NCBI RefSeq assembly: GCF_026262505.1
Contig: NW_026529259.1
Location: 1 to 64,000, forward strand
Origin: Trichomonas vaginalis G3
Taxonomy: Eukaryota > Parabasalia > Trichomonadida > Trichomonadidae
Length of the DNA: 64,000 nucleotides
Reading direction: 5' to 3'
Below are positions 38,803 to 49,330 of this stretch, piece by piece. A program made the position numbers and the translations under genes. Every line of letters begins with the position of its first letter. Within the stretch, counting starts at the first letter, position 1. Under the pieces are notes generated by a model, which made no database searches, was not told where the DNA came from, and saw nothing but the letters and a program-made list of their open reading frames with translations.

Positions 38803-39771
38803 ATTGAGGGTGAGAGTAGTATTGTATGAAATAATATCTCTCACCCTCCAATTCATCCTATGGCGCCGAAAAAATTTTGGTGAAATGCGACCACATTTCA
38901 CCAAAATTTCTCGGCGCCATATAGAGAACTAGAGCCTGTGAGGTACTGATACTATCCATGTACCTCGCAGGCTCTAGTTCCAAGCCAAAATGGCTAAAAA
39001 TTGCCCGCAATTGTTCACATTGCGGGCAATTTTTAGCCATTTTGGCTGGGAATTGGAGGGTGAGAGTAGTATTGTATGAAATAATATCTCTCACCCTCCA
39101 ATTCATCCTATGGCGCCGAAAAAATTTTGGTGAAATGCGACCACATTTCACCAAAATTTCTCGGCGCCATATAGAGAACTAGAGCCTGTGAGGTACTGAT
39201 ACTATCCATGTACCTCGCAGGCTCTAGTTCCAAGCCAAAATGGCTAAAAATTGCCCGCAATTGTTCACATTGCGGGCAATTTTTAGCCATTTTGGCTGGG
39301 AATTGGAGGGTGAGAGTAGTATTGTATGAAATAATATCTCTCACCCTCCAATTCATCCTATGGCGCCGAAAAAATTTTGGTGAAATGCGACCACATTTCA
39401 CCAAAATTTCTCGGCGCCATATAGAGAACTAGAGCCTGTGAGGTACTGATACTATCCATGTACCTCGCAGGCTCTAGTTCCAAGCCAAAATGGCTAAAAA
39501 TTGCCCGCAATTGTTCACATTGCGGGCAATTTTTAGCCATTTTGGCTGGGAATTGGAGGGTGAGAGTAGTATTGTATGAAATAATATCTCTCACCCTCCA
39601 ATTCATCCTATGGCGCCGAAAAAATTTTGGTGAAATGCGACCACATTTCACCAAAATTTCTCGGCGCCATATAGAGAACTAGAGCCTGTGAGGTACTGAT
39701 ACTATCCATGTACCTCGCAGGCTCTAGTTCCAAGCCAAAATGGCTAAAAATTGCCCGCAATTGTTCACATT
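38803..39771. repeat. 250-bp tandem array, four hairpins per unit (~3.9 units)
   Basis: Units begin near 38803, 39053, 39303 and 39553 and are essentially identical. Each holds four separate inverted repeats. H1 (38803-38853): GGGTGAGAG/CTCTCACCC extended by CC and AATT. H2 (38859-38921): about 28 bp around GGCGCCGA and TTTTGGTGAAATG, one mismatch and one bulge. H3 (38926-38980): 21 bp with one G-T position, around AGAGCCTG. H4 (38983-39047): 29 bp perfect, with a 7-nt loop TTCACAT-like. The fourth unit stops inside H4 at 39771. Frames of 74-98 codons in the array are by-products of the repeat. Possible roles are a source of small RNAs, a packaging or replication signal, or a boundary element. 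Confidence 0.92.
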
Positions 39772-39930
39772 CCCATCTTTTGTTGGTAAGACGAAGAATA
39801 TGAAATAAATTATGAAGAAGATAATGATGAATAAAATATCACTTTTTATATTTTTGACACGTAAAGTTGTCACTTTTCTGTCAAACTGTTTTTATCGTTT
39901 TCGTATATAACAATAATGTGTCATTCAATT

Positions 39931-40160
39931 ACACATTATATAATGTTTTCGACCCAGAAGAAGGCTTCTTCCCAGAAGCAATGGAGGAAGAAGAAGAGGA
40001 GGAGGAAATACAAGACTCTATCCAAGAAGAGTCCTCCGAATTCACACCAGAAGACTAACAATTTTCCGAATAAAAACTTCATTTATACTAAACATCTTCG
40101 GGGCTGAGGGCACGAAGTGCCTGGAAGCCCCACTACCCTTTTCTTTTTTTTTTTTTTTTT
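39931..40160 (-). repeat. Right terminal inverted repeat of element 2
   Basis: Starts ACACATTATATAATG, which matches the inner edge of the left repeat. It carries one subterminal unit with GGGCACGAAGTGCCTGGA and ends CCCCACTACCC plus a T-run. An insert of about 100 bp (39975-40065) not found in the left repeat codes for an acidic stretch. Confidence 0.85.
39981..40058 (+). other. Acidic mini-ORF in the right terminal repeat
   Basis: ATG 39981 encodes 25 residues starting with MEEEEEEEE and ending TPED. It could be the end of a longer reading frame that starts outside the repeat. There is an Inr-like TCACTT near 39870. It may be a relic of a gene in the terminal repeat. Weak evidence. Confidence 0.2.
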
Positions 40161-40165
40161 AGATT
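40161..40165. other. Target site duplication, right copy (AGATT)
   Basis: Directly follows the terminal T-run and repeats 14905-14909. Confidence 0.8.
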
Positions 40166-41785
40166 TCTTAAAATTAATGAAAAAAAGGTTTTCTGAGAAC
40201 TTTTGAGAATGGTTTTCAAATTCCATTATTGAAAATATATAGGTATTGTATGAAATTCAAACTCTATATTTATTAAAATTCTAAATTTTTAATAAAATAA
40301 CTTTTCAGAGGAATATGATTTTGAACGGTTGATTAATAAGTATAAAAATGTCTACGATTTTAAGGAGGGAATTGTTCCTTATGAGGTATACATCATAACT
40401 ATATACCTCATAAGGAACAATTCCCTCTTGATATCCTGGATATTTTTGAATATATTTTTTTAATTAAAGTTCTCAAAAGTATTATCAAAAGTGATTTTTA
40501 AAAAATATCTCCAATTAATTAACTAATTAAAAGTATTATATTTTTAAAATTAAATAGTTTTTTAATTTTTTTGAAGGAATTGAGATACTTCCCACGACAA
40601 TAAAATTGAGAGGTTTACATTATGACTGATCTTAGCATGCAACACTATAAGCATTATTATCAACGTAGAATCTGAATATCATATCAGAAAATGTCGCAAA
40701 TCTGACATTTACCCGACCAAATAGCAAAAATAATTGAATACTTTTCGCAAAAACTTTAAAAATCGATAAAAATATGAAATATAGATATTAAAGAGACTTT
40801 TTATATAATATTCATAAAGATTTTCCAAAAATATGATACCGCAAAATTAAAAAAGTGACGTCTTGAGTGGAGTCAAAGGTCGAAATTGCTAGCTAAATGT
40901 TTTTTTAGCGAAATTGCGTATTGTACGTTTTTTTCGCAAAACGAAACCCTTAGATATATGAATTCTTTTAAGATTTTAAATACATTCTGATCTTCGTAAT
41001 TTTACCGAATTTTGAGAGTATAAAATAATTTTAAGGATAACAATTTACAATATATTGATTATTAAAAAAATGCAAATTCCAAACTATTAATCGTTTCTGA
41101 ATGTCGCACAATTCAATCTTTATACAACAGAAGTTAGTTGGAGCTATATGGACATATAAAATAGTGAGTACAGTTTTAGATGAAATTAATTCCTATTCAA
41201 AATTCTTTTCACAATTTTTTATAGGTAAATCTGAATTTTTAAATTATCAATAAAATACATACTAAGTTGGTGCTAATAAAGATTTTCAAAAAAAAAAATC
41301 ATTCAATCAACAATTTTTTTTTCAGAATAGATTTTGAGAAAAAATATCGTTTAATTCAAATCAAATTATTTCTAATCCGACGCATTTTAAACAATTCTTT
41401 TTCCTTTTGAAATCTTTTTCTAAATTGGCCAATCATCAAAAAGAAATATTAAGCTATTATCAGATTCTTTATATATAAACACGGTCAAAAAATTCACCAA
41501 TTTGATAAAATAATGATTTTTTTTTCTGATATTAATTTCATCAATATTGTTTTAGCGTTTATTTTCTTTGAAATAATAATGCTAACCTATCCTTTTTTAA
41601 ATAATATATCAAAGATAGAGTATAGCAATGAAAAGATAGAGTATGATCAATATCAATTCTATCATAGAGAAAAAGTACATTTAAGTGCAAAAAATTGAAT
41701 AGCTGCAAACTAAGGCAGTTATCCCTTAAACTTTGGAGCGGATTTTGTTTTTATTGTTGAAAGACAATTGATCTATTAATTCATA
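40166..41785. other. Host AT-rich region without clear genes
   Basis: Contains a perfect 26-bp inverted repeat (40365-40427) and the inverted matches to 13945 and 14693. A 61-codon frame at 41513-41698 (MIFFSDINFINIVLAFIFFE, a hydrophobic start then a charged tail) might be a small membrane protein but has no firm support. Confidence 0.5.
40365..40427. repeat. Perfect 26-bp hairpin in host DNA
   Basis: Arms begin GAGGGAATTGTTCCTTATGA and its exact complement, around an 11-nt loop CATCATAACTA. Neighbouring DNA is strongly AT-rich, so the 26-bp perfect match is not expected by chance. Confidence 0.85.
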
Positions 41786-42310
41786 ATGAGGGAAGCTATT
41801 ACTGAAAAAGATTACAACAAACAGTTTAAATTGATAAAAAAGAATCGCAAAAATCACAATGATTTTACAACTTTATCGAAATGATAATGGAACAGCAGTT
41901 CTTCAATTTTGTATCCAAAAAAAGTTTAGAATGAAATAATTGATGTTCTGATTGATGACATTGACTTAAATATGATGAAATGTAATGAAATGATATATTA
42001 GTTCATCTATAATTTAGAGGACTATGAATTAATTTACCATATTTGATAAATGGAAAATGAAGAGTAAAAACATCACTTCATTGTGCAGCAGATAAGTATC
42101 CAAAGATTATAAGAGATATTGCAGAATCAAGATGTTTTGATTAGATTATCATGCTTGAAAAGTTAATTTGTGCATCTAACAAATGATTTTTTTTTGTTAC
42201 GAACTGCATTATATATGTAAGAGTGTTGAAAGCGGCATATCATTTCATGGCGAATACCAAACATGTTTAACATTACAAGGATTCGTTACATGCTGAAACA
42301 AAAAATAAAT
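41786..42310 (+). pseudogene. Degraded host gene, possibly ankyrin-repeat (DUF3447-like)
   Basis: ATG 41786 follows an Inr-like TCATAA. Readable fragments in different frames include MREAITEKDYNKQFKLIKKN, KCNEMIYxFIYNLEDYELIY and TSLHCAADKYPKIIRDIAES. The last has the T.LHxAA pattern of ankyrin repeats. Multiple stops and shifts. Ankyrin-repeat proteins of this layout are very abundant in T. vaginalis. Family call tentative. Confidence 0.35.
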
Positions 42311-42374
42311 TAAATGTAAGATGATATTCTACTATATCTCTTAAGATTAAGGATAAATAGAAACAAAGGAAATG

Positions 42375-42632
42375 CTATTTATTACTACTCATGTTGACAA
42401 TGGTTTTTGTAAATTTGGAACCAGGATTACCAAAAACGAAAATCTCATTTGCGTCAAACTTGGTAGGTTTAAGCTTTTGACTAAAAATAGTTTCTTTTAT
42501 ACTATAAATTGATTTATTAACCCATCCTCGAAGTCGTTGATTAAAGAAAAGTAGAAAACTTGTAATAAAGAGCATTATTAAGATAGTCGATAGCCCTTGA
42601 AAGTATGCTTGAAAAAATATTCGCCTATTCAT
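42375..42632 (-). CDS. Small host membrane protein, 85 aa
   Basis: ATG 42632 (MNRRIFFQAYFQG). One clear transmembrane segment (LSTILIMLFITSFLLFF, about residues 14-30), then a basic region. The remaining 40 residues are polar. Element 3 has inserted with its first base 24 bp upstream of this ATG. The TCACTT that could be its Inr is now on the other side of the element at about 62940. Either the gene is silenced or it uses a signal from the element's end. Confidence 0.45.
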   Translation of the reverse strand: MNRRIFFQAYFQGLSTILIMLFITSFLLFFNQRLRGWVNKSIYSIKETIFSQKLKPTKFDANEIFVFGNPGSKFTKTIVNMSSNK

Positions 42633-42649
42633 TAGTGGTTTTAACTTGC

Positions 42650-42655
42650 TTTGTG
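42650..42655. other. Target site duplication of element 3, left (TTTGTG)
   Basis: TTTGTG precedes AGTAGTATATGTGG, and TTTGTG at 62932-62937 follows the inverted copy of that end. A 6-bp duplication is standard for Mavericks. Confidence 0.88.
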
Positions 42656-42816
42656 AGTAGTATATGTGGACGGGTTGTGTGACTTTTTTTGTAAACGTAA
42701 GAATTCATACAATATTGAACGATTTTGTATCATTTTTTTTAACATATGAAGTAAAAAATGTAAGATTCTTACAGTTTTTATTCTTACGTTTTTGAATAAA
42801 TCAAGATTTAAAAATT
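42656..42816 (+). repeat. Left terminal inverted repeat of element 3 (~160 bp)
   Basis: Matches the reverse complement of 62772-62931 almost base for base, from AGTAGTATATGTGG through TTTTTTTGTAAACGTAAG to CAAGATTTAAAAATT. Inside are repeated CGTAAGA/TCTTACG motifs. Confidence 0.92.
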
Positions 42817-43105
42817 TTCAAAATTGTAAGACATTTACACTCAGCCCAAACATAATGAAATAAATTAGTAATAAATATTATATACTAAACACATTAAAAA
42901 TTAACATTAATTTTAAAATAATTTATTTTTTATCTTTTATAAAAGAAGCTATATATAGATGATGTCAGATATTCCGCGATTAATTAAACATTGTTTAAAT
43001 CCTGAATGAAAGATTCACTACCATAATGAAATAAAAAATAAAAAAAATAAACTTTAAAAATTAATGTCTCACATTTTTGAATAATTTATTTTTATTTTGT
43101 ATGAA

Positions 43106-44200
43106 ATGAGTGTCAAAACTAACGATGTTAAAAAATTGGGATTCACAAACGAGGAAATAAAGGATATATTAGAGGAGGCGGGTTATGAGGTTGATAAATA
43201 TTATTTAAGAAATTGTCAAAAATTCGCGGAGTTTTTAAATGAGTTTGATTATGATGGAAAAATGAATAAAGATGATGTTATAAATTTCTTATATCCCACA
43301 TCTAAAGAAGAAAAACCTAAAGAACCTGATGTTTTCCCTGAATATTATGAAGAACGGATGAAAGATGATGAATACGATGAAATTGAAAGACTGGAAAAAA
43401 TAAGAGATGAAATAGATGAAAAAATTAAGGAATTAAGAGAAGTTGAAAATGAAGTAGAGGGTTTAATGAATATCCCAGCTTCAGAATCAGCAGTTCAGAA
43501 ATCTCATGAAGAAAGATATAAAAATTATGTCTCAGAATCAACACAAAATTTATTAGATGGCGAAATAGATGAAACACTTTCAGAAGAAGGTACTAAATTT
43601 ATACGTAAACATAAGTTACAATTTATTGATAATGAAGAATACCCTTGTATCCTACTTTCACCACCTTTAGATTCTGAAAAATTCAAAAAAGCACTGAAAA
43701 ATGTAACATATGCAACAAATACGATTAAGAAAGAAGACCATGATATTTACACAAATTATTATTTAAATAAATGGACAGATGTTGATAAGGTTTTTGATTT
43801 GTTAGATAAAATATCAAAAGAAACAATTGGTACATATAAAATTTTATGCGATTGTGGTTTCATTATTGAAGATACCAATAATGTTTCATATGAAAGAACA
43901 GCACCGAAGGAAGACGAAGTTGAAAGGTCTATACCATTCGTTATTAAGAACATAAAAGATATGAAAACTTATAAACATTATATTTATTCATTTATTTCAG
44001 AAAAAATGGAAGCAACCCATAAAACATCATCTCATCATTTTATAGCTATTCATACATTCCTTTTCAAAGTTGTGAAATTAAATAAGACAGGAATTAGATT
44101 TAATGTATCAGGGTATGCATTCTTGAGTAAATTAAAATGTATTCGTCACGTCGCAGATGATAAAAATTTATGTGTTCTTAATTCATTTTATGGACTTTAG
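43106..44200 (+). CDS. Unknown 364-aa protein, probably the separated N-terminus of the polymerase
   Basis: Start at ATG 43106 (MSVKTNDVKKLGFTNEEIKD). An acidic, coiled-coil first half is followed by an alpha/beta second half ending VADDKNLCVLNSFYGL. That last block resembles in position and pattern the NEPCILTCLRNSGL region in the N-terminal half of the element 2 polymerase. So this may be the polymerase N-terminal region now read as its own gene, 71 bp before the ATG of the exonuclease-palm part. It could also carry the terminal-protein function of protein-primed replication. Both are inferences. Confidence 0.55.
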   Translation: MSVKTNDVKKLGFTNEEIKDILEEAGYEVDKYYLRNCQKFAEFLNEFDYDGKMNKDDVINFLYPTSKEEKPKEPDVFPEYYEERMKDDEYDEIERLEKIRDEIDEKIKELREVENEVEGLMNIPASESAVQKSHEERYKNYVSESTQNLLDGEIDETLSEEGTKFIRKHKLQFIDNEEYPCILLSPPLDSEKFKKALKNVTYATNTIKKEDHDIYTNYYLNKWTDVDKVFDLLDKISKETIGTYKILCDCGFIIEDTNNVSYERTAPKEDEVERSIPFVIKNIKDMKTYKHYIYSFISEKMEATHKTSSHHFIAIHTFLFKVVKLNKTGIRFNVSGYAFLSKLKCIRHVADDKNLCVLNSFYGL

Positions 44201-44271
44201 CCCTGGACTCTCTGAGTCTCGGACTTTAAAAAAAATAAACTTTATTTTTATTTATTTTTATTCTTACATAA

Positions 44272-47200
44272 ATGAACAAAAATGGAACAGCTAAAATGAA
44301 TGATAATCAAATAAGAGCCGAAGGTAGAAGGTTATTTAAACGCTTCTATAACATTCCTGATGGTGTTAATCCTAAAACTCGTAGAAGTTATTTAAATGAA
44401 GCCATAGATGCATATGAAGGATTTGACATTTCATCAGAAAGTGAGAGGTTAGCAAGAATGTTAAATGTTAATATTGATTTCTATTATTGTGATCCTCAAC
44501 CAGAAGACGTAGACATTAACAAGGTAGACTTTCCATTAGTGGATTCAATAATGATAGATCCAGAATTTGAAACAGTAAATATTTTATTAACACAGAGTCC
44601 ATGTGGAAAACTTCACGCTGACAGAATTACAGACGTTGAAGCACTCACAGGATATAAAGTTTGCCCCTTTTGCAAAGAAGAAGTATATTCTATCCGTGAT
44701 GATCCAGAAAGGAAAAACCAAAGAAGATTTTTAAAACATTGTGAGAAATGTAAAGAAAATAATGGAAGATTAATTCAAGACGTTCAATTGCAAAACACAC
44801 AACAACCATATGCACCACATATTACGAAACAGAAGATATATCAATGGCTATTAGCACATAATTTGCAGGAATATTATCAACCGACAAGATATTATATTAC
44901 TTTTGACTTCGAAACATTAGAGACTAAAGAAGAACTTCAACTTTCTGAATGTGCAACTTTAAACGCTTACTTAAAACCATTCATGGTATCATCAACGGTT
45001 AAATTAAATGATAAAACATTTACGAGGAATTTTTGCTTAACATCAAGTGATTCGTTCATCTCTGATTGGATTGAGTTTTTATTTTCAACCTGTTCATTAG
45101 TTGCTAAATCAAATATTGAACAATATGAAGAATTAATGAATACATTAAATGAAAAACAGAAGGAAGCATTTAAAGAACTTCTAGATGAGGAATTCAATAA
45201 AGTGAATATCATAGGTTTTAATTCGGGAAAGTTTGATTTAAATTTAATTCTTCGTGATTTAAACACCGCAAAATGGAAAATAAAATCAATGCTGGGTTCA
45301 TCTTCACAATTTAAGCAAATCATTGTAAAGAAAACAAACGTTCCATATGAATTGAGATTTATTGACATCAGAAATTATATAGCGGGTGGGACATTAGACC
45401 AATTCACTCAAGATTTTGGAAACAATAAATCACGTGTTAAATCCTTTTTCCCTTATCAATTCATCACGTGGGAAAATTACGAAGAAGAATTATATAAAAA
45501 GGAACCATTCACGAAAGATTCATTTTATTCAGCATTAACACAAGAAACAATATCCGATTCAGATTATCAAATATATCTCAATGATGCTAAAAACTTTAAG
45601 AATAGATTAGAATATTTTATTCATTATTGCAATAAAGATGTTGAAATTATGATTGACCCAATTGATAAAATTATCGAAGAAACATTTGTTTATAAAATTG
45701 ATATGCTTCATAATCTTTCTTTATCATCGAATGCATCAATGATTCGTTACGCTTTAGCATATAAAGACTTTAATCCTAATGAAAAATATCCTGAGAAGAA
45801 ATGAATCAAGTTTTGAATTAACGAAAAAGTATTGGAAATATAAAATTGAATCATATAAGAAACAAGATGAAAAAGCAGAAAGGGATACTAAAAATAATGT
45901 TTCAATGGATGATTTTCAATACTATCACGATTTAATCCTTTCATCTAAATGCAAAATGTGTGGTAAAGCGTTTACATATGCAAATAAACCAACATTGGAT
46001 AGAATAGATAATGAAAAACCACATACCAAAGAAAATTGTCAGTTAATGTGTTGTTATTGCAATGTCGTAAAATCAAATAAAGATGAAGATGTTCAACGTT
46101 TAAGAATCAATTTAAGAAATTATGCATTAAAAAATAATTTACCAATGACTTTAGATTCAGTTGAAGCTTATCACATTCCCCGTAATGGAATTACTGGTGG
46201 TCTATCAAATGTTCAACATAGAGTAAATCTTAAAGGAATCACGCATTAATAAACTTTCATATAATCCAGAAACTAAAACTGTATCAAATGAGGACACCAC
46301 CAACATTATGACTCATTTCGTTGGAGTTGATTTTAATTCATTATATCCTTCATCATTTTCATCTAATCCTCATGATTTCATTCAATATACTGACCATAAA
46401 ATGTATATGCCGGGAAGATTGAATGGTGTTATCATTTGTGATACAGCAACAAAGAAAGCAAAAGCACTGGGAATAATTAAGAAGAAAAATACTTTATTCG
46501 TGGCTGAAGTAAAGGGTCACATTGATGAAAAATACATTAATGATTACATAAACTTTTTACCGATAATAAGAAACTTAGATATTATCACAGATGAAAAAAC
46601 AATTGGCAGTTTTATGTATAATTACATGAAATCAAACAATCTACCAGTTGACCAGAAACAGAGGAAATTAACTCAGTTAGCATCAACACACAACCAATAT
46701 CAACCATTTTCTTCTTATTATCTTTGGTATCTAATAGACAGATTTCATTTTATCATTGATGACATTCAATCAATTTTAACATTTACTAAAAAACTTGTTT
46801 TAATGAATTTGCGAACAAATTTATGAACGAAAGACAAAAGGCTGAATTAGAAGGAAATAAAGGAAAAAGTTTATTTTGCAAATTTCACTTAATGGATCAT
46901 ATGGTTACGATGCAATGAATACACAAAATTACGCAAAGACTAAAATAATGAATGCACAGAAGGCACGCGTTGCATGTATGTCAAATAAGTTTAAAAACAT
47001 AAGAGAAATAGGTGAAGATACATATCAAGTGATGCTCAAAGATAGATTTTATAGATGTGAAACATGTTTACAAGAGGCATTCTTCACTTTAGATAATGCT
47101 AAATACTGGTATTTGGTTTTCATTTATGATTTTATGTATAAATGCATGGATGTTAATCGTTTTCATTTCATTGAAGGTGATACTGATTCATCTTATTGGG

Positions 47201-47705
47201 CAATCGCTGGCGACCAAATCTTCCTAACACTCAAGCATTTCAAGCAATTGTTACCGATAAACAATTTTATGATAAAAACATTTTCAAATTCGCACCTTTT
47301 GATTTCTTCTGTTTTGATGAGAAATTTAAACCTAAATTAAAGAATAAAGCTGAAGAAAAAGCACATGAGAAGAAGTTATTGGGTTTAGCAATTGAGAAAC
47401 AAGGTGATAACATGGTTGCTTTATGTCCTAAGTGTTATACATCATTCAATGGTTCAATTGATGGAAGTGATTTTAAAAAGATTGCACAAAAAATGAAAGG
47501 TGTTAGTTTACGACAAAATAAACAATTAACACCTAAAAATTATTTGGATATAATAAATGATAAATTGATATTTGATGGTCAGAATATTAATTTACAACTT
47601 AAAAATGGGTCAATGACTCGCTTAACAATTGGTAAGACTGCATTAACAGGAGCACACACTAAGGCTGTATGTTGTGAAAATGGATGTTGTATGCCATTTA
47701 TTTAA
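44272..47705 (+). pseudogene. Family B DNA polymerase with exonuclease and internal HNH domain, frameshifted
   Basis: Frames 44272-45804, 45779-46249, 46308-46826, 46876-47340 and 47196-47705 form one protein of about 1,140 residues. Order: a CPFC...CEKC zinc finger (about residues 140-165), exonuclease motifs DFETLE (about 212), NSGKFDLN (about 318) and YCNKDVE (about 452), then an HNH/endonuclease VII-like zinc domain (CKMCGKAF ... LDRIDNEKPHTKENCQLMCC), then palm motif A VDFNSLYPS, motif B ISLNGSYG and motif C IEGDTDSS. All catalytic motifs are canonical. Four frameshifts separate the parts. Promoter TTTATTTTTATTCTTACATAA before the ATG. Confidence 0.9.
45940..46085 (+). other. HNH nuclease-like domain inside PolB
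   Basis: CKMC, then TLDRIDNEKPHTKENCQLMC and CCYCN form a Cys4-type HNH (beta-beta-alpha metal) domain between the exonuclease and palm. It continues the polymerase without its own start or promoter, so it is a domain and not a separate gene. Similar HNH inserts are known in some Maverick and viral polymerases, to my recollection. Confidence 0.7.
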
Positions 47706-47805
47706 TAAAATACCACAGAAGAGACAAAAGGAACCGTTAATGATGGTTTTGATTCTTGATCAAAGAGGTGGGCACCCTTAAAACATTGATTTTATTTTTA
47801 TATAA

Positions 47806-49311
47806 ATGAATAACACAGATTTAAAAATTTTAATTGCTGATTTAGTACTTAATCAAAAATTTCTTAATTATTATGATTTAAAAGCATATCTCCAAAAATA
47901 TAATAATAATATAACGGGTGATGATATGGAATATTATTATCCATATTATAAAAATGAAATTTTGAAATATCATGATAAAATAATTTCTAAAATTAAAGAC
48001 AAAATTAAAAATAATGAATATATAAAGGGAAAAACTAAATCACAGCTTAAACAGTTGAAAGATTTCAAAAATAAAGTATTAACAGAAGAAGATATTGATG
48101 AATTATATAATTTATATAATCCCGAGCCGCAAAAGCCAAAGGAACAAAACACCCAGGTCCTTCAGACTATAAATGATGCACAAGCTTTAATTTATGATTC
48201 ATTAGTTAAACCATATTCAGCCCGACTTTTAAATGAAGATCAACTTTTGGAATTCATCCTTCAACATAAACTCGAAGCGGGAAAGTATATCAAACCTTTA
48301 TATACAGCATATTTAAAACAAATGAATAAAATACATCCAGAATTAATGAAGGAAGGAATGAAATCCAAAATCAAAGCAGATAAAATTAAACCACTTACAA
48401 CACCAAAACCTCCAACGACAGTACCGCCTCCTCCTTCAGTTAATCCTTCATCATTCACTTTATTATATCCATTTCAAACATTAAAGAAGCAAAAAGATTT
48501 TAAAAAGGATTTCAAGATATTAAATAAACCAACTGACCCAAAAATTCAACCGTTAAAGGAAAAATTTAGTCGCCCCTCATTTGCTCCATATCCATATTCA
48601 TACGAAATCGATCATCTGGAATATTCAAAAGGAAACGTTACTTATTTATTTGCCATTAACATTAACACTAGATATTTATATTGCATTCCAGTGAAAGGGA
48701 AAACAGAACAGGAAACAAGAAGAGCTATTCAATACTTACTAGATCATGAAAGAGTAGATAATATCAGGGGTGATGGTGATAAAGGATTTCAGGCAGCTAT
48801 GACTCATTATTTCCCACAAATTAATTTTTACTTTTCATCCTCTCCATATACGTTTCATAATAAAATAGTTGATGCGGTAATGAGAACTCTTAGAGATGCG
48901 TTAGGGGTTAACGGTCAGATATACTGGGATGGAAATCATGACTCCATCATACAGCAGTTAGTATATTATTACAATAATACATGGCATAGAACTATAAACA
49001 TGAAACCAGTGGAAATGAAAAATGATATTTCAAAAGAATGGGAATATATTAGAAAGCAAATGGAAAAGTTAAATGATGTTAAACGTGAACAAATTAATTC
49101 GGGGCTCATGAATTTTAAACAAGGAAATAAAGTTTTAATTCATCTCGATTATGGAAAAACTGATAAATCAATGACAAAAAGAAGACGAAGATTTGACACA
49201 ATAGCTGAATTTGTTAGATATATTAACGGCAATGCATTAGTTGAAGTTGACAAGAAATTAATAGAAATTCCGATTTATTTTATTACTCCATTATATTTAA
49301 ATAATATTTAA
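47806..49311 (+). CDS. Maverick integrase (rve/DDE family), intact
   Basis: 501 residues. A helical N-terminal region (1-190), a Pro-rich linker (about 195-225), then the RNase H-fold core: EIDHLEY (D268), IRGDGDKGF (D323) and KIVDAVMRTLRD (D356). The spacing between the last two suits DD35E, but the third residue is Asp where Glu is usual; element 2 has the same. A C-terminal basic SH3-like or chromo-like domain follows (FKQGNKVLIHLDYGK ... RRRRFDT ... IPIYFITPLYLNN). It would insert the element and make the 6-bp duplication seen here. Promoter TTTTATTTTTATATAA. Confidence 0.92.
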   Translation: MNNTDLKILIADLVLNQKFLNYYDLKAYLQKYNNNITGDDMEYYYPYYKNEILKYHDKIISKIKDKIKNNEYIKGKTKSQLKQLKDFKNKVLTEEDIDELYNLYNPEPQKPKEQNTQVLQTINDAQALIYDSLVKPYSARLLNEDQLLEFILQHKLEAGKYIKPLYTAYLKQMNKIHPELMKEGMKSKIKADKIKPLTTPKPPTTVPPPPSVNPSSFTLLYPFQTLKKQKDFKKDFKILNKPTDPKIQPLKEKFSRPSFAPYPYSYEIDHLEYSKGNVTYLFAININTRYLYCIPVKGKTEQETRRAIQYLLDHERVDNIRGDGDKGFQAAMTHYFPQINFYFSSSPYTFHNKIVDAVMRTLRDALGVNGQIYWDGNHDSIIQQLVYYYNNTWHRTINMKPVEMKNDISKEWEYIRKQMEKLNDVKREQINSGLMNFKQGNKVLIHLDYGKTDKSMTKRRRRFDTIAEFVRYINGNALVEVDKKLIEIPIYFITPLYLNNI

Positions 49312-49330
49312 TTTTTTTATTTCGTAAGAA

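Larger units (their letters stand above)
14910..40160 (+). mobile_element. Maverick/Polinton element 2, complete (~25.25 kb)
   Basis: Bounded by inverted terminal repeats (A-run, then GGTAGTGGGGC...) and a 5-bp duplication. Left to right: adenine methyltransferase, small virion-type genes, tail-like fibre, integrase, PolB, a block of small cargo genes, a remnant of the KilA-N gene, packaging ATPase, SF3 helicase, penton-like candidate, capsid protein, large structural protein, a 278-residue unknown and the hairpin array. Integrase, polymerase, helicase and capsid genes all carry frameshifts, so this copy is unlikely to move by itself unless the breaks are sequencing errors. Confidence 0.93.

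Noticed and set aside
38858-39682. Repeated 98- and 74-codon frames in both strands
   Set aside because: They recur every 250 bp and are read through the hairpin stems. They are products of the repeat, not genes.
38803-39771. CRISPR array
   Set aside because: Repeats are contiguous and 250 bp long with no unique spacers, and the organism is eukaryotic. The same holds for the 22-bp array and the iteron-like blocks.
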